21,239 nucleotides of DNA from JBMOPD01 sp049323615 (GTDB lineage: Bacteria; Bacillota; Desulfotomaculia; Desulfotomaculales; Desulfocucumaceae), in the NCBI GenBank assembly GCA_049323615.1, contig JBMOPD010000101.1, positions 1 to 21,239 on the forward strand, read 5' to 3'. The translations under genes and the position numbers were made by a program. The notes under the pieces are model-generated. The model was not told the DNA's origin. It saw only the letters and a list, made by a program, of their open reading frames with translations, and did not search any database. Position 1 is the stretch's first letter; each line of letters begins with the position of its first letter. Of this stretch, positions 14,601-21,148 are shown piece after piece.

Positions 14601-14798
14601 GCGCCGTTCCCCGGGCGTCCCCGGATCGGGCAGAAGCGTGGCAATCAAAGCCGCCCGGCAGGCCGCCAGCGGCCGCCGCGCCGGCCAGATATGCAGCGTG
14701 GAAATATGCCCATGCCGGACATTCTTCTCGTGAACAGAATCCAACGAAGCCTGCTTCAAGCAAAAGGCATGTTCAATGAGTCTTGGCTGGTCTGACAT
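11601..14798 (-). CDS. DUF1156 adenine-specific DNA methyltransferase with Zn ribbon (COG1743-like)
   Basis: This 1065-residue protein is a modification enzyme of a phage-defence system; it should transfer methyl groups from SAM to adenine N6 in host DNA. Residues 1-75 match DUF1156 (RLIEHAFCLKQASLDSVHEK, then HISTLHIWPARRPLAACRAA). The SAM motif DPFAGGGAIPLEAMRLGCEV begins at 133 and the catalytic DPPY is at 635-638 (TDPPYYDAIPYSDLMDFFYV). A Zn-ribbon insert supplies C328, C331, C344, C401 and C403/C404. The C-terminal part is helical and likely binds partner proteins. ATG at 14798 has an AAAGGTG ribosome site; the SLATT gene ends 14 bases upstream, so they are co-translated. The stretch 12905-13200, coding for the 100 residues just before DPPY, is clearly AT-richer than its surroundings. 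Related enzymes are the PglXI-type methylases of BREX type 3. Confidence 0.92.
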   Translation of the reverse strand: MSDQPRLIEHAFCLKQASLDSVHEKNVRHGHISTLHIWPARRPLAACRAALIATLLPDPGTPGERREILERLGGKVVQRVEKKILPGGRVADQVKEETTCGILHWGRENGPDLDWFRREIKKAYGGRAPRVLDPFAGGGAIPLEAMRLGCEVTAVDINPVAWFILKCTLEYPQRLAGQKRPLPGFVLEDDAFMDQFFRANPPDQGMRGGRTPKYQLQLDFGDEDSGGGPPPEANLAWHVRAWGRWVLDRARRELARFYPTYAEYEPMKPGGGACERRQPRPVPLRDEGSPDLEALNAEFDQEYLEDERNPRWVPKPAVAYLWARTVTCKNCRAAVPLLKTSWLCKKDRKRVLLTMEPKSDGSGVVFGVQENVPQAAGNAAQRREHDRKIGAGTMSRSGAACPCCGAIMTMEDIRMEGRAGRLGAGMTAVVVEGLNGKEYRLPTPDEVRAAFKAEKELSRLFAEIPFGLPDEPTPKGGSGASRAFSVDGYGFDKWSKLFTLRQLLALGTFVKHTRLARETMRGYGYPPEWVEAVDAYLALSLDRVAERNSSICHYDVSRDSISGTFQRYALPINWDFSEAIPVGGAAGSYIGQIDWVARYIDHIILAARVGVPTPYVHNRSAVDKVTDCVDIVVTDPPYYDAIPYSDLMDFFYVWLRRTLYGLSPEIDAAFLEPLSPKWDHNKNDGELIDDASRHGGDRQKSKAAYEEGMFRAFQACRRALRPEGRMVVVFAHKHPEAWETLVSAIIRAGFVVNASWPIQTEMGNRTRALSSAALSSSVWIVCKKRPEAARPGWDNRVLEEMRKNIYTRLREYWDAGIRGPDFVWAATGPALESYSRYPVVKKANEPGKLMEVSEFLRAVRRLVVDFVVGRVLTHNGADAVSGLDDVTTYYLLHRHDFGMDDIPAGACILYAVSCGLSDRELADQYDILLRTGGQEVNGGENGEEAAKGGDEEVAEGTGSKVKLKIWQQRKGKSLGLDSQGRPAPLIDQVHRLMRLWKAGDVVEVDDYLDQRGLRRNHLFHQLLQALIELAQAGSEERSLLESISNHVAARGLSPEKELGLFPVET

Positions 14799-14812
14799 TA
14801 TCCATTCACCTT

Positions 14813-15337
14813 TTAATCTTTGATATTAAATGTTCGACTACTCTCTCTAAAGTCCGGCTCAAAAATGCCCTGTTTAATCGTGATTCTAGCCTTTTCAAAG
14901 GCTTTGGAATCAGTAGCCTCAAGAACCTGTATTAGACTGTTATAACGATCATTGAGCCGACGAACCTCCGATACAAACTGCTCATGAGGAAGTTCACGCC
15001 AATACGTATCACATAAAGTTCTTGCTTCGTGGCGCAGTGCTGTCATTAGATTTCCGGCTTGCTTGTGCGAGGCTGCTTTGCGGTCCACGCCAAGGGCTGA
15101 GGCAACACCTGAAACAACTCCTGATACAGCAGCAAAGGCCCCGATCCAACCGGGCAATCCGATAGCGGTCAAGAATCCGCTAATTGCTGCTGCTATAGAT
15201 GGCAGGATTAAAAGTAACTGTGCTTTCAGCTCGGCTTTACGGGCCAAAAGAAAATGGGCTTGAGCATTGTATAAGCAGTTCTCAGCAACTGTTTTACATT
15301 CATCAATGAGGTGCTGGCTTGCAGCTTGTTGGTTCAT
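14813..15337 (-). CDS. SLATT-domain two-TM membrane protein (CBASS-type effector)
   Basis: This 174-residue protein has the SLATT layout: an N-terminal amphipathic helix (about 8-38), two close transmembrane helices (about 40-59, LLLILPSIAAAISGFLTAIG, and 63-82, WIGAFAAVSGVVSGVASALG), and a long cytosolic helical tail (about 85-174). SLATT proteins are predicted pore-forming effectors, and in CBASS they are activated by the nucleotide made by the neighbouring cyclase, depolarising the membrane and aborting infection. It directly follows a CD-NTase, the expected pairing. The start at 15337 is chosen because GAGG lies 9 bases upstream; an upstream ATG at 15352 overlaps the cyclase stop as ATGA and is the alternative, implying translational coupling either way. 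No separate promoter is seen. It is AT-richer than the helicase and methyltransferase on either side. Confidence 0.82.
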   Translation of the reverse strand: MNQQAASQHLIDECKTVAENCLYNAQAHFLLARKAELKAQLLLILPSIAAAISGFLTAIGLPGWIGAFAAVSGVVSGVASALGVDRKAASHKQAGNLMTALRHEARTLCDTYWRELPHEQFVSEVRRLNDRYNSLIQVLEATDSKAFEKARITIKQGIFEPDFRESSRTFNIKD

Positions 15338-15348
15338 AATTTTTTTCC

Positions 15349-16287
15349 TCATGCTGGAAATGGTTCTCCGTAAAATTCCCGCCACAAATTAAGAGCTTCA
15401 GGTGTATCTCCCAACTCACAAATTTTCCAAGCAAGTTCACCTAGTCTCGCAAGGTAATGACCGCGCTCAAGCAACTCGCTTTTAGAGAAACCAGAATCTA
15501 CTGGAAGAGAGTAACTTCCGGGAAGTGAAACGGGACCGGTCATAAAGTCCACAACTTCACTTAGGAAATGTGCCAGAACATATTGATAGCCCCAGTATAA
15601 ATCCTTAGCTTCCCAATACGCTATGGCCCGGGGAATCACCAAAGCACAGAGAATTTCACTGTGGAAAGATTTCAACCCAAGATTCTGTCCGCGAATAAAG
15701 GCCTTAACCAGCTTTACAGATGGCACAAAAGCTCCTTGTACAGAAAAACTTTGGTTAAGTCTTGTAATCACTGAGGCATCATAATCGTAATCGGCGGGAT
15801 ACCAGGAGTCCGAGGTGGTCCCTACGATATAGCAGTCAGGTCCACCAGGGTGCTCGTACTGTCCTGTTTTATCAACAAAACAAGGTGCGAGTTCTATCTT
15901 AAATCCATCTGCATATTCAAGTACGACGGTTGGGGCATCTGCCAATGGACTCATAATTTTGTATGCGCCATTCCCTACGAGCGCACGGCGCACTATATCC
16001 AATGCCATCGCAGGGGTAATTCCTTGCCCAGGTGGAGCATAGTGATGAAAGCTTCCGAAACAAACAATTGCATCAATGTCCAGCGGGTCATCCGGATCAA
16101 GAGGCCTTATCTTTGTTTTGCGCTGAAACGATCCGACTTGCTTGACATATTTACCTGGTAGGGCTCTTTCTATTTGATTTTTAACCCCGTTATAGCGTTG
16201 GGAAGCCAATTGTACCCATGTTGGATTAAGCTCAATCCTACGTAACAGTTCACCGAAAGCAGCATTAACGTTTTGAAACGTGGTCAT
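15349..16287 (-). CDS. CD-NTase (SMODS nucleotidyltransferase), CBASS cyclase
   Basis: This 312-residue protein is a cGAS/DncV-like nucleotidyltransferase that should make a cyclic di- or oligonucleotide on phage infection. The nucleotide-binding GSF is at 52-54 (VGSFQRKTKIRPLD) and the metal-binding DxD at D70/D72 (LDIDAIVCFG). The third acidic position appears to be E132 in FKIELAPCF rather than the more usual Asp. A helical OAS1-like C-terminal domain follows (PSVKLVKAFIRGQN, FHSEILCALV). ATG at 16287 overlaps the helicase stop as ATGA and has GGAGGT 6 bases upstream, so translation is coupled to the helicase. It is followed at once by its SLATT effector. No Cap2/Cap3 or HORMA/TRIP13 genes are present, so it fits a minimal type I CBASS. 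Embedding between helicase and methyltransferase genes is unusual. Confidence 0.88.
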   Translation of the reverse strand: MTTFQNVNAAFGELLRRIELNPTWVQLASQRYNGVKNQIERALPGKYVKQVGSFQRKTKIRPLDPDDPLDIDAIVCFGSFHHYAPPGQGITPAMALDIVRRALVGNGAYKIMSPLADAPTVVLEYADGFKIELAPCFVDKTGQYEHPGGPDCYIVGTTSDSWYPADYDYDASVITRLNQSFSVQGAFVPSVKLVKAFIRGQNLGLKSFHSEILCALVIPRAIAYWEAKDLYWGYQYVLAHFLSEVVDFMTGPVSLPGSYSLPVDSGFSKSELLERGHYLARLGELAWKICELGDTPEALNLWREFYGEPFPA

Positions 16288-19200
16288 GATCTTACCTCCG
16301 CCGCTTTAAAAATCTCCTTCTCGTCTATAACCACCCCGCCCTTGTTTTTGACCAGCAGTTTCCCGAAGGGGTCCTGGACGCGCAAAAGGCGCGGGTGGGC
16401 CGTGGCACAGTCAAAGACCACGTATAGCCAGTAACGGTGGCGCAGGTTACAGGCCCTGGCCCACTCGTTTTCGGTAAGTTCGACGCCACCGATTCCGGCC
16501 CGTCCCTTGACCTCGATGGCCCGCTCCTCCCCGCCGGGATGCCGCGAAAGCAGGTCAAAGCCGGGCCTGGCCTCCAGGCCGGCCAACAGTGCCATTTCCG
16601 GAACAGAAACGTCCTTTACCGTACAGCCCCGGCTTTCTTCAAAGCCCCAGGCCACCCGGACGGCGATCCGTTCCACCTCACGGTCGTGGCGCTTTTTATC
16701 CTCCGGGTCCCCGGACGGCACCACCAGGGCATGCGCCAGGAAACTAACCTCGTCAGGACCAATCAGCTCCGGTTCCCGCCGTAAGACGGCAAGGGACTGC
16801 TTCTTACGCTCCGCCAGCTTTTTCTGGCGCTCCTTGATCCTTGTCAGCTCACCTTTGGCCCTGGCGTCCCCCGCCCTAGCCCGTTCAGCCAGCCTGGAGC
16901 GGGAGATGGCCAATTCCGCGTCCTGATTGTCATAGCCCCGGGAAATGAATTCCTCTCTTTCCGCCAGGATATTCAGAAGTCCTTGTATCCGGGCTGCCGC
17001 CAGCGGCCCGGCAATCCATTCCGCGGCAAAGGTCTTAGCCTTTTCACAGGCTTCAGCCACTGAAGCGGCAAAGGAGATATGGGCTGCCGGCACACCCTGG
17101 TTGCCGCGCAACAACATCAGGTGTTCCACCGGGCATTTCGCTACCCGGCCTGTTTCGTCCTGACGAAGCCCGACAAGGCGCAGTTCCAGCAATTTCTCCC
17201 TGCCGAATGCCCCGGGCATTGCCGGGTCGGCCCGGCGCACCACCTTCACCAGGGCCAGGTGAAAGAAATATGGGCGCTCGGTGTATGGATCGGTAAAGAC
17301 ACCGCCTTTAAGGGCCAGCCGTGCAAACTTGCCCATGACCAGTGCTCGGTAGCGGTCAAAAAGCGGCTCTCCGGGATGCAGGAAAATAGCACTGTCGTCC
17401 TCCCCAGGTTTGTAGACCGTTAACCGTTCCCTGCGCCCGGATTCGTAAGTCTCCAGTACAGGCCACAGGAGGTCGAGGGCACCCGGCCGGAGAGGTTTGA
17501 GGGAGAAAAAGCCCTCCATGTCTCCCTCAATGCCGATGTTTAAAAGCGGCGAAGACTTCTCCAGGAAGCAGCGGACATAGCCCGGCATGAGGCGGCGGAG
17601 TTCCTCGCGTTCCAGCTTGACCCGCTGGTCGGGTAACAGGCTTTTTACGTCACCGCCCGCTCCCAGGAGTTTCTCTCTTTCCATGCGCGCCCTGGCCTGC
17701 TCCGGGGTAAGAACGCCTTCGATCCTTCTGATGGCTTCCTCTGCCTGGTCATCGACCACGGCCTGCAAGATCAAGTCTTTCAGGGAAATCCTTTCAAACT
17801 GGCGCCCGATGATATCGAAGACCTTGTCCGAACCCAGTTCCCTGCGGATACGCTCCAGTTTTTCCAGCAGGGTTTTCAGGACGCGCCCCTCCCGGGTTTT
17901 ACCGGCCACCAGGTTAAACAAAAGCACCGGGTCGTGCCTTTGTTTATAGCGGTGGATGCGGCCCATGCGTTGCTCCATGCGGGCGGGGTTCCAAGGAATG
18001 TCGTAGTTCACCATCAACCAGCAAAACTGGAGGTTGATGCCCTCCCCGGCCGCGTCGGTGGCCACCATATAGGTTGCTCCCCCCGCTTCAGCCGGCCGCT
18101 TGAAAAACTCCACCTGTTCTTCGCGTTCTTTATAGGGCATACCGCCATGGATTTGAGCCACCTTGCCCGCGTACCCCATCCCCTCCAGGCGGCGGACGAG
18201 AAAATCCAGGGTGTCACGGTGCTCGGTGAAGATGAGTATTTTTTCGTCCTTGAACCGTGGATCGAGGAGAACTTCCCGCAGCTTGTCGAATTTGGATTCT
18301 TCTCCGGCCTCGCAAACCTGGCGCGCAAGGCGATACAACCCCTCTACCTGCAGCCGCTCCGCCTGCAATTCGGCCAGGGAGGTGGCCACAACACCCGCCA
18401 GGACCCGGTTCTCCACTGCCTCGTTCTGCTCCAGACCGTCCTCCGTTTCTTCCTCGTCGCCGGTCATCTGGCCAAAAACGTCCGGAATGTTTTCCAGCTT
18501 CCGCTGGTTGGCGTTCAGTTGATCCTCCGTCAAACGGCCGGCCAGTATATCCTCGATTAGCCCGTCCAGCTTGGCGATGCGGCGCTCGAAGGAACACGAT
18601 AGAGCGTATGTAGAACTGGCAAGCCGGCGCTGGAAGATGCTCATGGCCAACCTTGCGGCGGAACGGTTCAGGATGCGGGCACGATTATAATAGGTCCGGA
18701 TGTATCCTGTGGTATCGTTATATAGACGTTGCTCTGCTTCTCCCAGGTCGTAGCTCAAAGTGTTTGACTCCCGTGCAGGGAAAATGGGTGTGCCGTCGAA
18801 ACGGACCATCTCTTCCTTGGTTCGCCGGATAAAATGACGCCGCCGCGCTTCGGCCGGATAGTTGTTGAAAGCATCAATGGTCGAGATCGTTTCGGGCTCC
18901 AGAAGCCGCCAGAGGGAGAAGTATGGGTAGTCCTTGCCCATGTGGGGCGTCGCAGTGAGTAAAAGCAGGTGGTGACAGCGCCACGGCAGTGCCCAGTCCG
19001 GGTCTGGGGGGGCGCCCGCAATGGCCTCGGCCAGGCGGTAGCGGTCGGTTTTGCGTATCGTCAGGTCCGGGTTCCGGTCGGCCGCCAGCTTGTGAGCTTC
19101 ATCGAAGATTACCAGGTCATAAGGCTCGGTTTCCGGATCACGCAGGCGCTGGAAGGTTCGTCCGCTGCTGAGGGTGTCGATGCTTACAATAACCAGTTCG

Positions 19201-19898
19201 CAGCCGGGGCCGGTAAATGGGTTCCCGGCGCGGGAATCCGCTCCGGTGACAATATGGAAGGGCAGGCTGAAAAGATTACGCATTTCCCGTTCCCAGTTTC
19301 CAACCAACCCGGCCGGAGGAACAATCAACACCCGCCGGATGAGCCTGCGGGTAAGCATCTCCCGGATGTAAAGCCCGGCCATAATGGTCTTGCCCGCTCC
19401 GGCGTCGTCTGCCAGCAGGAAACGGAGCCGGGGCTGGGGGAGCATGTGTTCATAAACAGCAATCCGCTGGTGCGGCAAGGGATCTATTAGGGATGTTTCC
19501 GTGGCGAAGGCGGGATTGAAAAGGTGTCCATAGGCCAGCCGTTCAGCTTCGACAACCACTCGTACCACTTCTGCCGGGGCAGTAAAATCAATGCCGGGGG
19601 ATGGGTCGCCGGAAATATAATAAGGTGACTTCTCCTCAGCCACCGCTAAAACATTTTCTAAACGACTATCCGTACCCGAAAGAGGTGCCTTGCCAAAACC
19701 TTCCAATCCTTCAAGCTCGGCGCGTATAATCTGTCCCCAAGCCAGACTGTTGGGGCGCGACTGGGCATTCTCCCATCGGTTAACAGAGGCAAAAGAAACT
19801 CCCAGCAGTTCAGCCAGACGGGCCTGGCTCAGGTCCAGCCTGGCACGAAGCCGCCTTATCCGGTCCGGGTAATCCTTCGGAACAGATATCTTCTGCAT
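16284..19898 (-). CDS. XRE-HTH / SNF2-type helicase / DUF3883 fusion, defence core gene
   Basis: This 1204-residue protein has three parts. Residues 12-50 are a Cro/C1-type helix-turn-helix (IRRLRARLDLSQARLAELLG, then SFASVNRWENAQSRP). Residues about 137-720 are an SF2/SNF2-like ATP-dependent DNA translocase: Walker A DDAGAGKT (164-171), DEAH (266-269), TATP (315-318), and downstream TDAAGEGINLQ and ARMEQRMGRIHRYKQ for motifs V-VI. The C-terminal 120 residues fit DUF3883, a restriction-fold domain, with GFDLLS followed by AIEVKGR (E1129, K1131). It would translocate along and possibly cut DNA lacking host methylation, and its HTH may read a sequence or regulate its own operon. ATG at 19898 has only a weak ribosome site. 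It is the first gene, 41 bases from the promoter -10 box. Related to DrmD of DISARM and BrxH-type helicases of BREX. Confidence 0.9.
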   Translation of the reverse strand: MQKISVPKDYPDRIRRLRARLDLSQARLAELLGVSFASVNRWENAQSRPNSLAWGQIIRAELEGLEGFGKAPLSGTDSRLENVLAVAEEKSPYYISGDPSPGIDFTAPAEVVRVVVEAERLAYGHLFNPAFATETSLIDPLPHQRIAVYEHMLPQPRLRFLLADDAGAGKTIMAGLYIREMLTRRLIRRVLIVPPAGLVGNWEREMRNLFSLPFHIVTGADSRAGNPFTGPGCELVIVSIDTLSSGRTFQRLRDPETEPYDLVIFDEAHKLAADRNPDLTIRKTDRYRLAEAIAGAPPDPDWALPWRCHHLLLLTATPHMGKDYPYFSLWRLLEPETISTIDAFNNYPAEARRRHFIRRTKEEMVRFDGTPIFPARESNTLSYDLGEAEQRLYNDTTGYIRTYYNRARILNRSAARLAMSIFQRRLASSTYALSCSFERRIAKLDGLIEDILAGRLTEDQLNANQRKLENIPDVFGQMTGDEEETEDGLEQNEAVENRVLAGVVATSLAELQAERLQVEGLYRLARQVCEAGEESKFDKLREVLLDPRFKDEKILIFTEHRDTLDFLVRRLEGMGYAGKVAQIHGGMPYKEREEQVEFFKRPAEAGGATYMVATDAAGEGINLQFCWLMVNYDIPWNPARMEQRMGRIHRYKQRHDPVLLFNLVAGKTREGRVLKTLLEKLERIRRELGSDKVFDIIGRQFERISLKDLILQAVVDDQAEEAIRRIEGVLTPEQARARMEREKLLGAGGDVKSLLPDQRVKLEREELRRLMPGYVRCFLEKSSPLLNIGIEGDMEGFFSLKPLRPGALDLLWPVLETYESGRRERLTVYKPGEDDSAIFLHPGEPLFDRYRALVMGKFARLALKGGVFTDPYTERPYFFHLALVKVVRRADPAMPGAFGREKLLELRLVGLRQDETGRVAKCPVEHLMLLRGNQGVPAAHISFAASVAEACEKAKTFAAEWIAGPLAAARIQGLLNILAEREEFISRGYDNQDAELAISRSRLAERARAGDARAKGELTRIKERQKKLAERKKQSLAVLRREPELIGPDEVSFLAHALVVPSGDPEDKKRHDREVERIAVRVAWGFEESRGCTVKDVSVPEMALLAGLEARPGFDLLSRHPGGEERAIEVKGRAGIGGVELTENEWARACNLRHRYWLYVVFDCATAHPRLLRVQDPFGKLLVKNKGGVVIDEKEIFKAAEVRS

Positions 19899-19938
19899 AA
19901 CCAGTTAACATACATCCATTATTCTTAATTTACTTGGC

Positions 19939-19967
19939 ATTTTATACCATCAGATGCGTCATGTCAA
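19939..19967 (-). promoter_or_regulatory. Promoter of the defence operon
   Basis: On the minus strand a perfect TTGACA (19967-19962) is followed after 17 bases by TAAAAT (19944-19939), with TATAAA overlapping it. This is a strong vegetative promoter giving a leader of about 35 bases before the helicase ATG at 19898. It is the only clear promoter upstream of the eight-gene run. Confidence 0.75.
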
Positions 19968-19968
19968 G

Positions 19969-20028
19969 GCTATATCATGTGCTATATATGCAAATCTTTC
20001 ATTTGCCAACTGTAATCAATCCTTGATT
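19969..20028. promoter_or_regulatory. Operator-like repeats upstream of operon promoter
   Basis: Directly next to the -35 box GCTATAT occurs twice (19969-19975 and 19981-19987), 12 bp apart. Further upstream are two perfect inverted repeats: GCAAAT/ATTTGC (19990-19995 / 20001-20006) and AATCAA/TTGATT (20014-20019 / 20023-20028). Another palindrome, TTGATAATATCAA, is at 20061-20073. These are candidate sites for a dimeric regulator, possibly the XRE domain at the N-terminus of the helicase. Apart from these and the IS remnant, the 19899-20218 interval holds no gene. Confidence 0.45.
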
Positions 20029-20094
20029 GCCTAAAATTTAAGTCCGTAAATATATTGTTTTTGATAATATCAACCTGATCTACCCCGCCACCTG

Positions 20095-20218
20095 AACTTT
20101 TGTTTTTTTATTCTGCAAAAGTGAGCCATTTCCTCAAACCCCCTATAATAAAAATACGTTACGAGAGATAAATGGGGTGATCACTATCAATATGTACGAA
20201 CAGATCAGGCCCCTTTGA
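20095..20218 (+). mobile_element. Remnant of an IS21-family element left end
   Basis: An open frame starting GTG at 20177 encodes MITINMYEQIRPL and then stops at 20216-20218. This matches the start of IstA-type transposases (MI(T/S)xxMYxxIRxL), which would normally continue with a helix-turn-helix. Upstream lie TATAATA and a CAAAAGTGAG (20116-20125) of the kind repeated in IS21 ends; the same 10-mer recurs at 20494-20503. The rest of istA and all of istB are missing, so this is a truncated relic. Confidence 0.4.
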
Positions 20219-20461
20219 CTATTTCTGTTGTTTTAGCAGTAATATATCTACCTTCAGCCCAACACTATACGGGTCAGCAATCCCTTCGTAATGCTTCCAA
20301 CTGACACTATAATCTATTTCGTTTATTTCCAGAATCTCTACTGCTTTGCGGAATTGCTCCTTGGTCCCATAAAAGACCATTTCATACTTAGCAGGGTCAA
20401 AAACGGGGTTAGTTTTGAATATCAAGCTTATTTTTTGAATGATTGGCTTATCATCTATCAT
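20219..20461 (-). CDS. Small protein of unknown function
   Basis: This 80-residue protein is not recognised. It is mixed alpha/beta, with alternating hydrophobic strands (ISLIFKTNP, YEMVFYG, IDYSVSWKHYEG, VGLKVDILLL) and an amphipathic helix KEQFRKAVEILEIN, which suggests a small compact fold such as a ferredoxin-like one. ATG at 20461 has GGGGT upstream at good spacing. It follows the Cys-rich gene on the same strand by 44 bases, so the two may be an operon, and its stop directly touches the IS21 remnant. No signal peptide or membrane segment is seen. Confidence 0.55.
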   Translation of the reverse strand: MIDDKPIIQKISLIFKTNPVFDPAKYEMVFYGTKEQFRKAVEILEINEIDYSVSWKHYEGIADPYSVGLKVDILLLKQQK

Positions 20462-20505
20462 ATTTGTTACCCCGCTATTACCCCAAAATCTAACAAAAGT
20501 GAGTT

Positions 20506-20967
20506 TTAATCTCCCTCTTCCTCAGGGTATAAAATCGCCCGGAAAACCACTCCGTGTATTGGACAAATGGATGTTAACGCAGTTTTTGTTCTAACAACTG
20601 ACAACGCTTGGCCACAACCTTCTTTAGGACATCGAATCTCTTGCCCATCAATAACCTGCCCAACAATATTCATTAATCCATCAATGCTTTGCTTTTCATA
20701 GTTGCAAAGATCATATCCTCGGTAACACCTGGCCTTCGACAAAATTTTAGCCCTTTCCTCCGGGGTGTAATTAATGTCTACGTAAATTGGTTCCCTATCC
20801 TGACAGATTGCTACTTCCGGAAAAATGCAGCCATTTTGGTACTCACCTATGGCCTCCTTGTATGCTTTCCAACACTTTTTGCAAAATCTTTTCCCGCCCA
20901 CTTTTTCTACATTACCCACGTACTCTTGATGACCACAGTCACAAAAAACTATTGGTAACAAAAGCAT
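20506..20967 (-). CDS. Cys-rich zinc-ribbon-like protein of unknown function
   Basis: This 153-residue protein has two probable zinc sites. The N-terminal one is C9-x-C11 with C29-x2-C32 (FCDCGHQEY and RFCKKC). The C-terminal one is CPKEGC together with CPIHG. Between them is a charged segment with YTPEERAKILSKARCYRGYD. Such small zinc-ribbon proteins often act as nucleic-acid or protein-binding accessory factors, but no family is recognised. ATG at 20967 is preceded closely by AGGGGGATA. A strong terminator lies immediately upstream (20980-21032), leaving no room for a promoter between it and the gene, so expression must come from readthrough of a leader, as in attenuation. Possibly followed in an operon by the 80-residue gene. 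Confidence 0.6.
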   Translation of the reverse strand: MLLLPIVFCDCGHQEYVGNVEKVGGKRFCKKCWKAYKEAIGEYQNGCIFPEVAICQDREPIYVDINYTPEERAKILSKARCYRGYDLCNYEKQSIDGLMNIVGQVIDGQEIRCPKEGCGQALSVVRTKTALTSICPIHGVVFRAILYPEEEGD

Positions 20968-20979
20968 TATCCCCCTATC

Positions 20980-21032
20980 AAAAAAACACCCCTAAAATCC
21001 GCGACGCTCGCCGTTAGATTTCAGGGGTGTTT
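20980..21032 (-). terminator. Strong terminator or attenuator before the Cys-rich gene
   Basis: Arms 21017-21032 and 20984-20999 pair over 16 bp with one mismatch (AAACACCCCT(G/A)AAATC), with a small inner hairpin GCGA/TCGC in the loop. On the minus strand a run of seven Ts follows (20986-20980), so this is a textbook intrinsic terminator. It ends 12 bases before the ATG at 20967. Confidence 0.8.
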
Positions 21033-21119
21033 CTATTAACTCTACAGTCAAAAGTTTTTAATATTTAAGCAGCTTTCTTATTGCGATTACGAAAGGTTTT
21101 GCTACTCTTTGCCAGTAGC

Positions 21120-21148
21120 ATTGCAAAAATAAAAACCCAACTTGTCAA
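21120..21148 (-). promoter_or_regulatory. Candidate promoter of the leader
   Basis: On the minus strand TTGACA (21148-21143) and TGCAAT (21125-21120) are separated by 17 bases. Transcription would start near 21113 and give a leader of about 145 bases containing a GCTACT/AGTAGC hairpin region (21101-21119) and the terminator. The -10 box is only a partial match (4 of 6). No further gene is seen in 21033-21239. Confidence 0.4.

Noticed and set aside
5425..19898. A complete BREX or DISARM system
   Set aside because: No PglZ-type phosphatase, BrxA/BrxF-like small gene, DUF1998 or PLD protein can be found in the window, so only a resemblance in the core genes is claimed.
21033..21119. A c-di-GMP or other known riboswitch in the leader of the Cys-rich gene
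   Set aside because: GCAAA-type stretches are present, but the conserved core and paired elements of the riboswitch classes I know do not line up.
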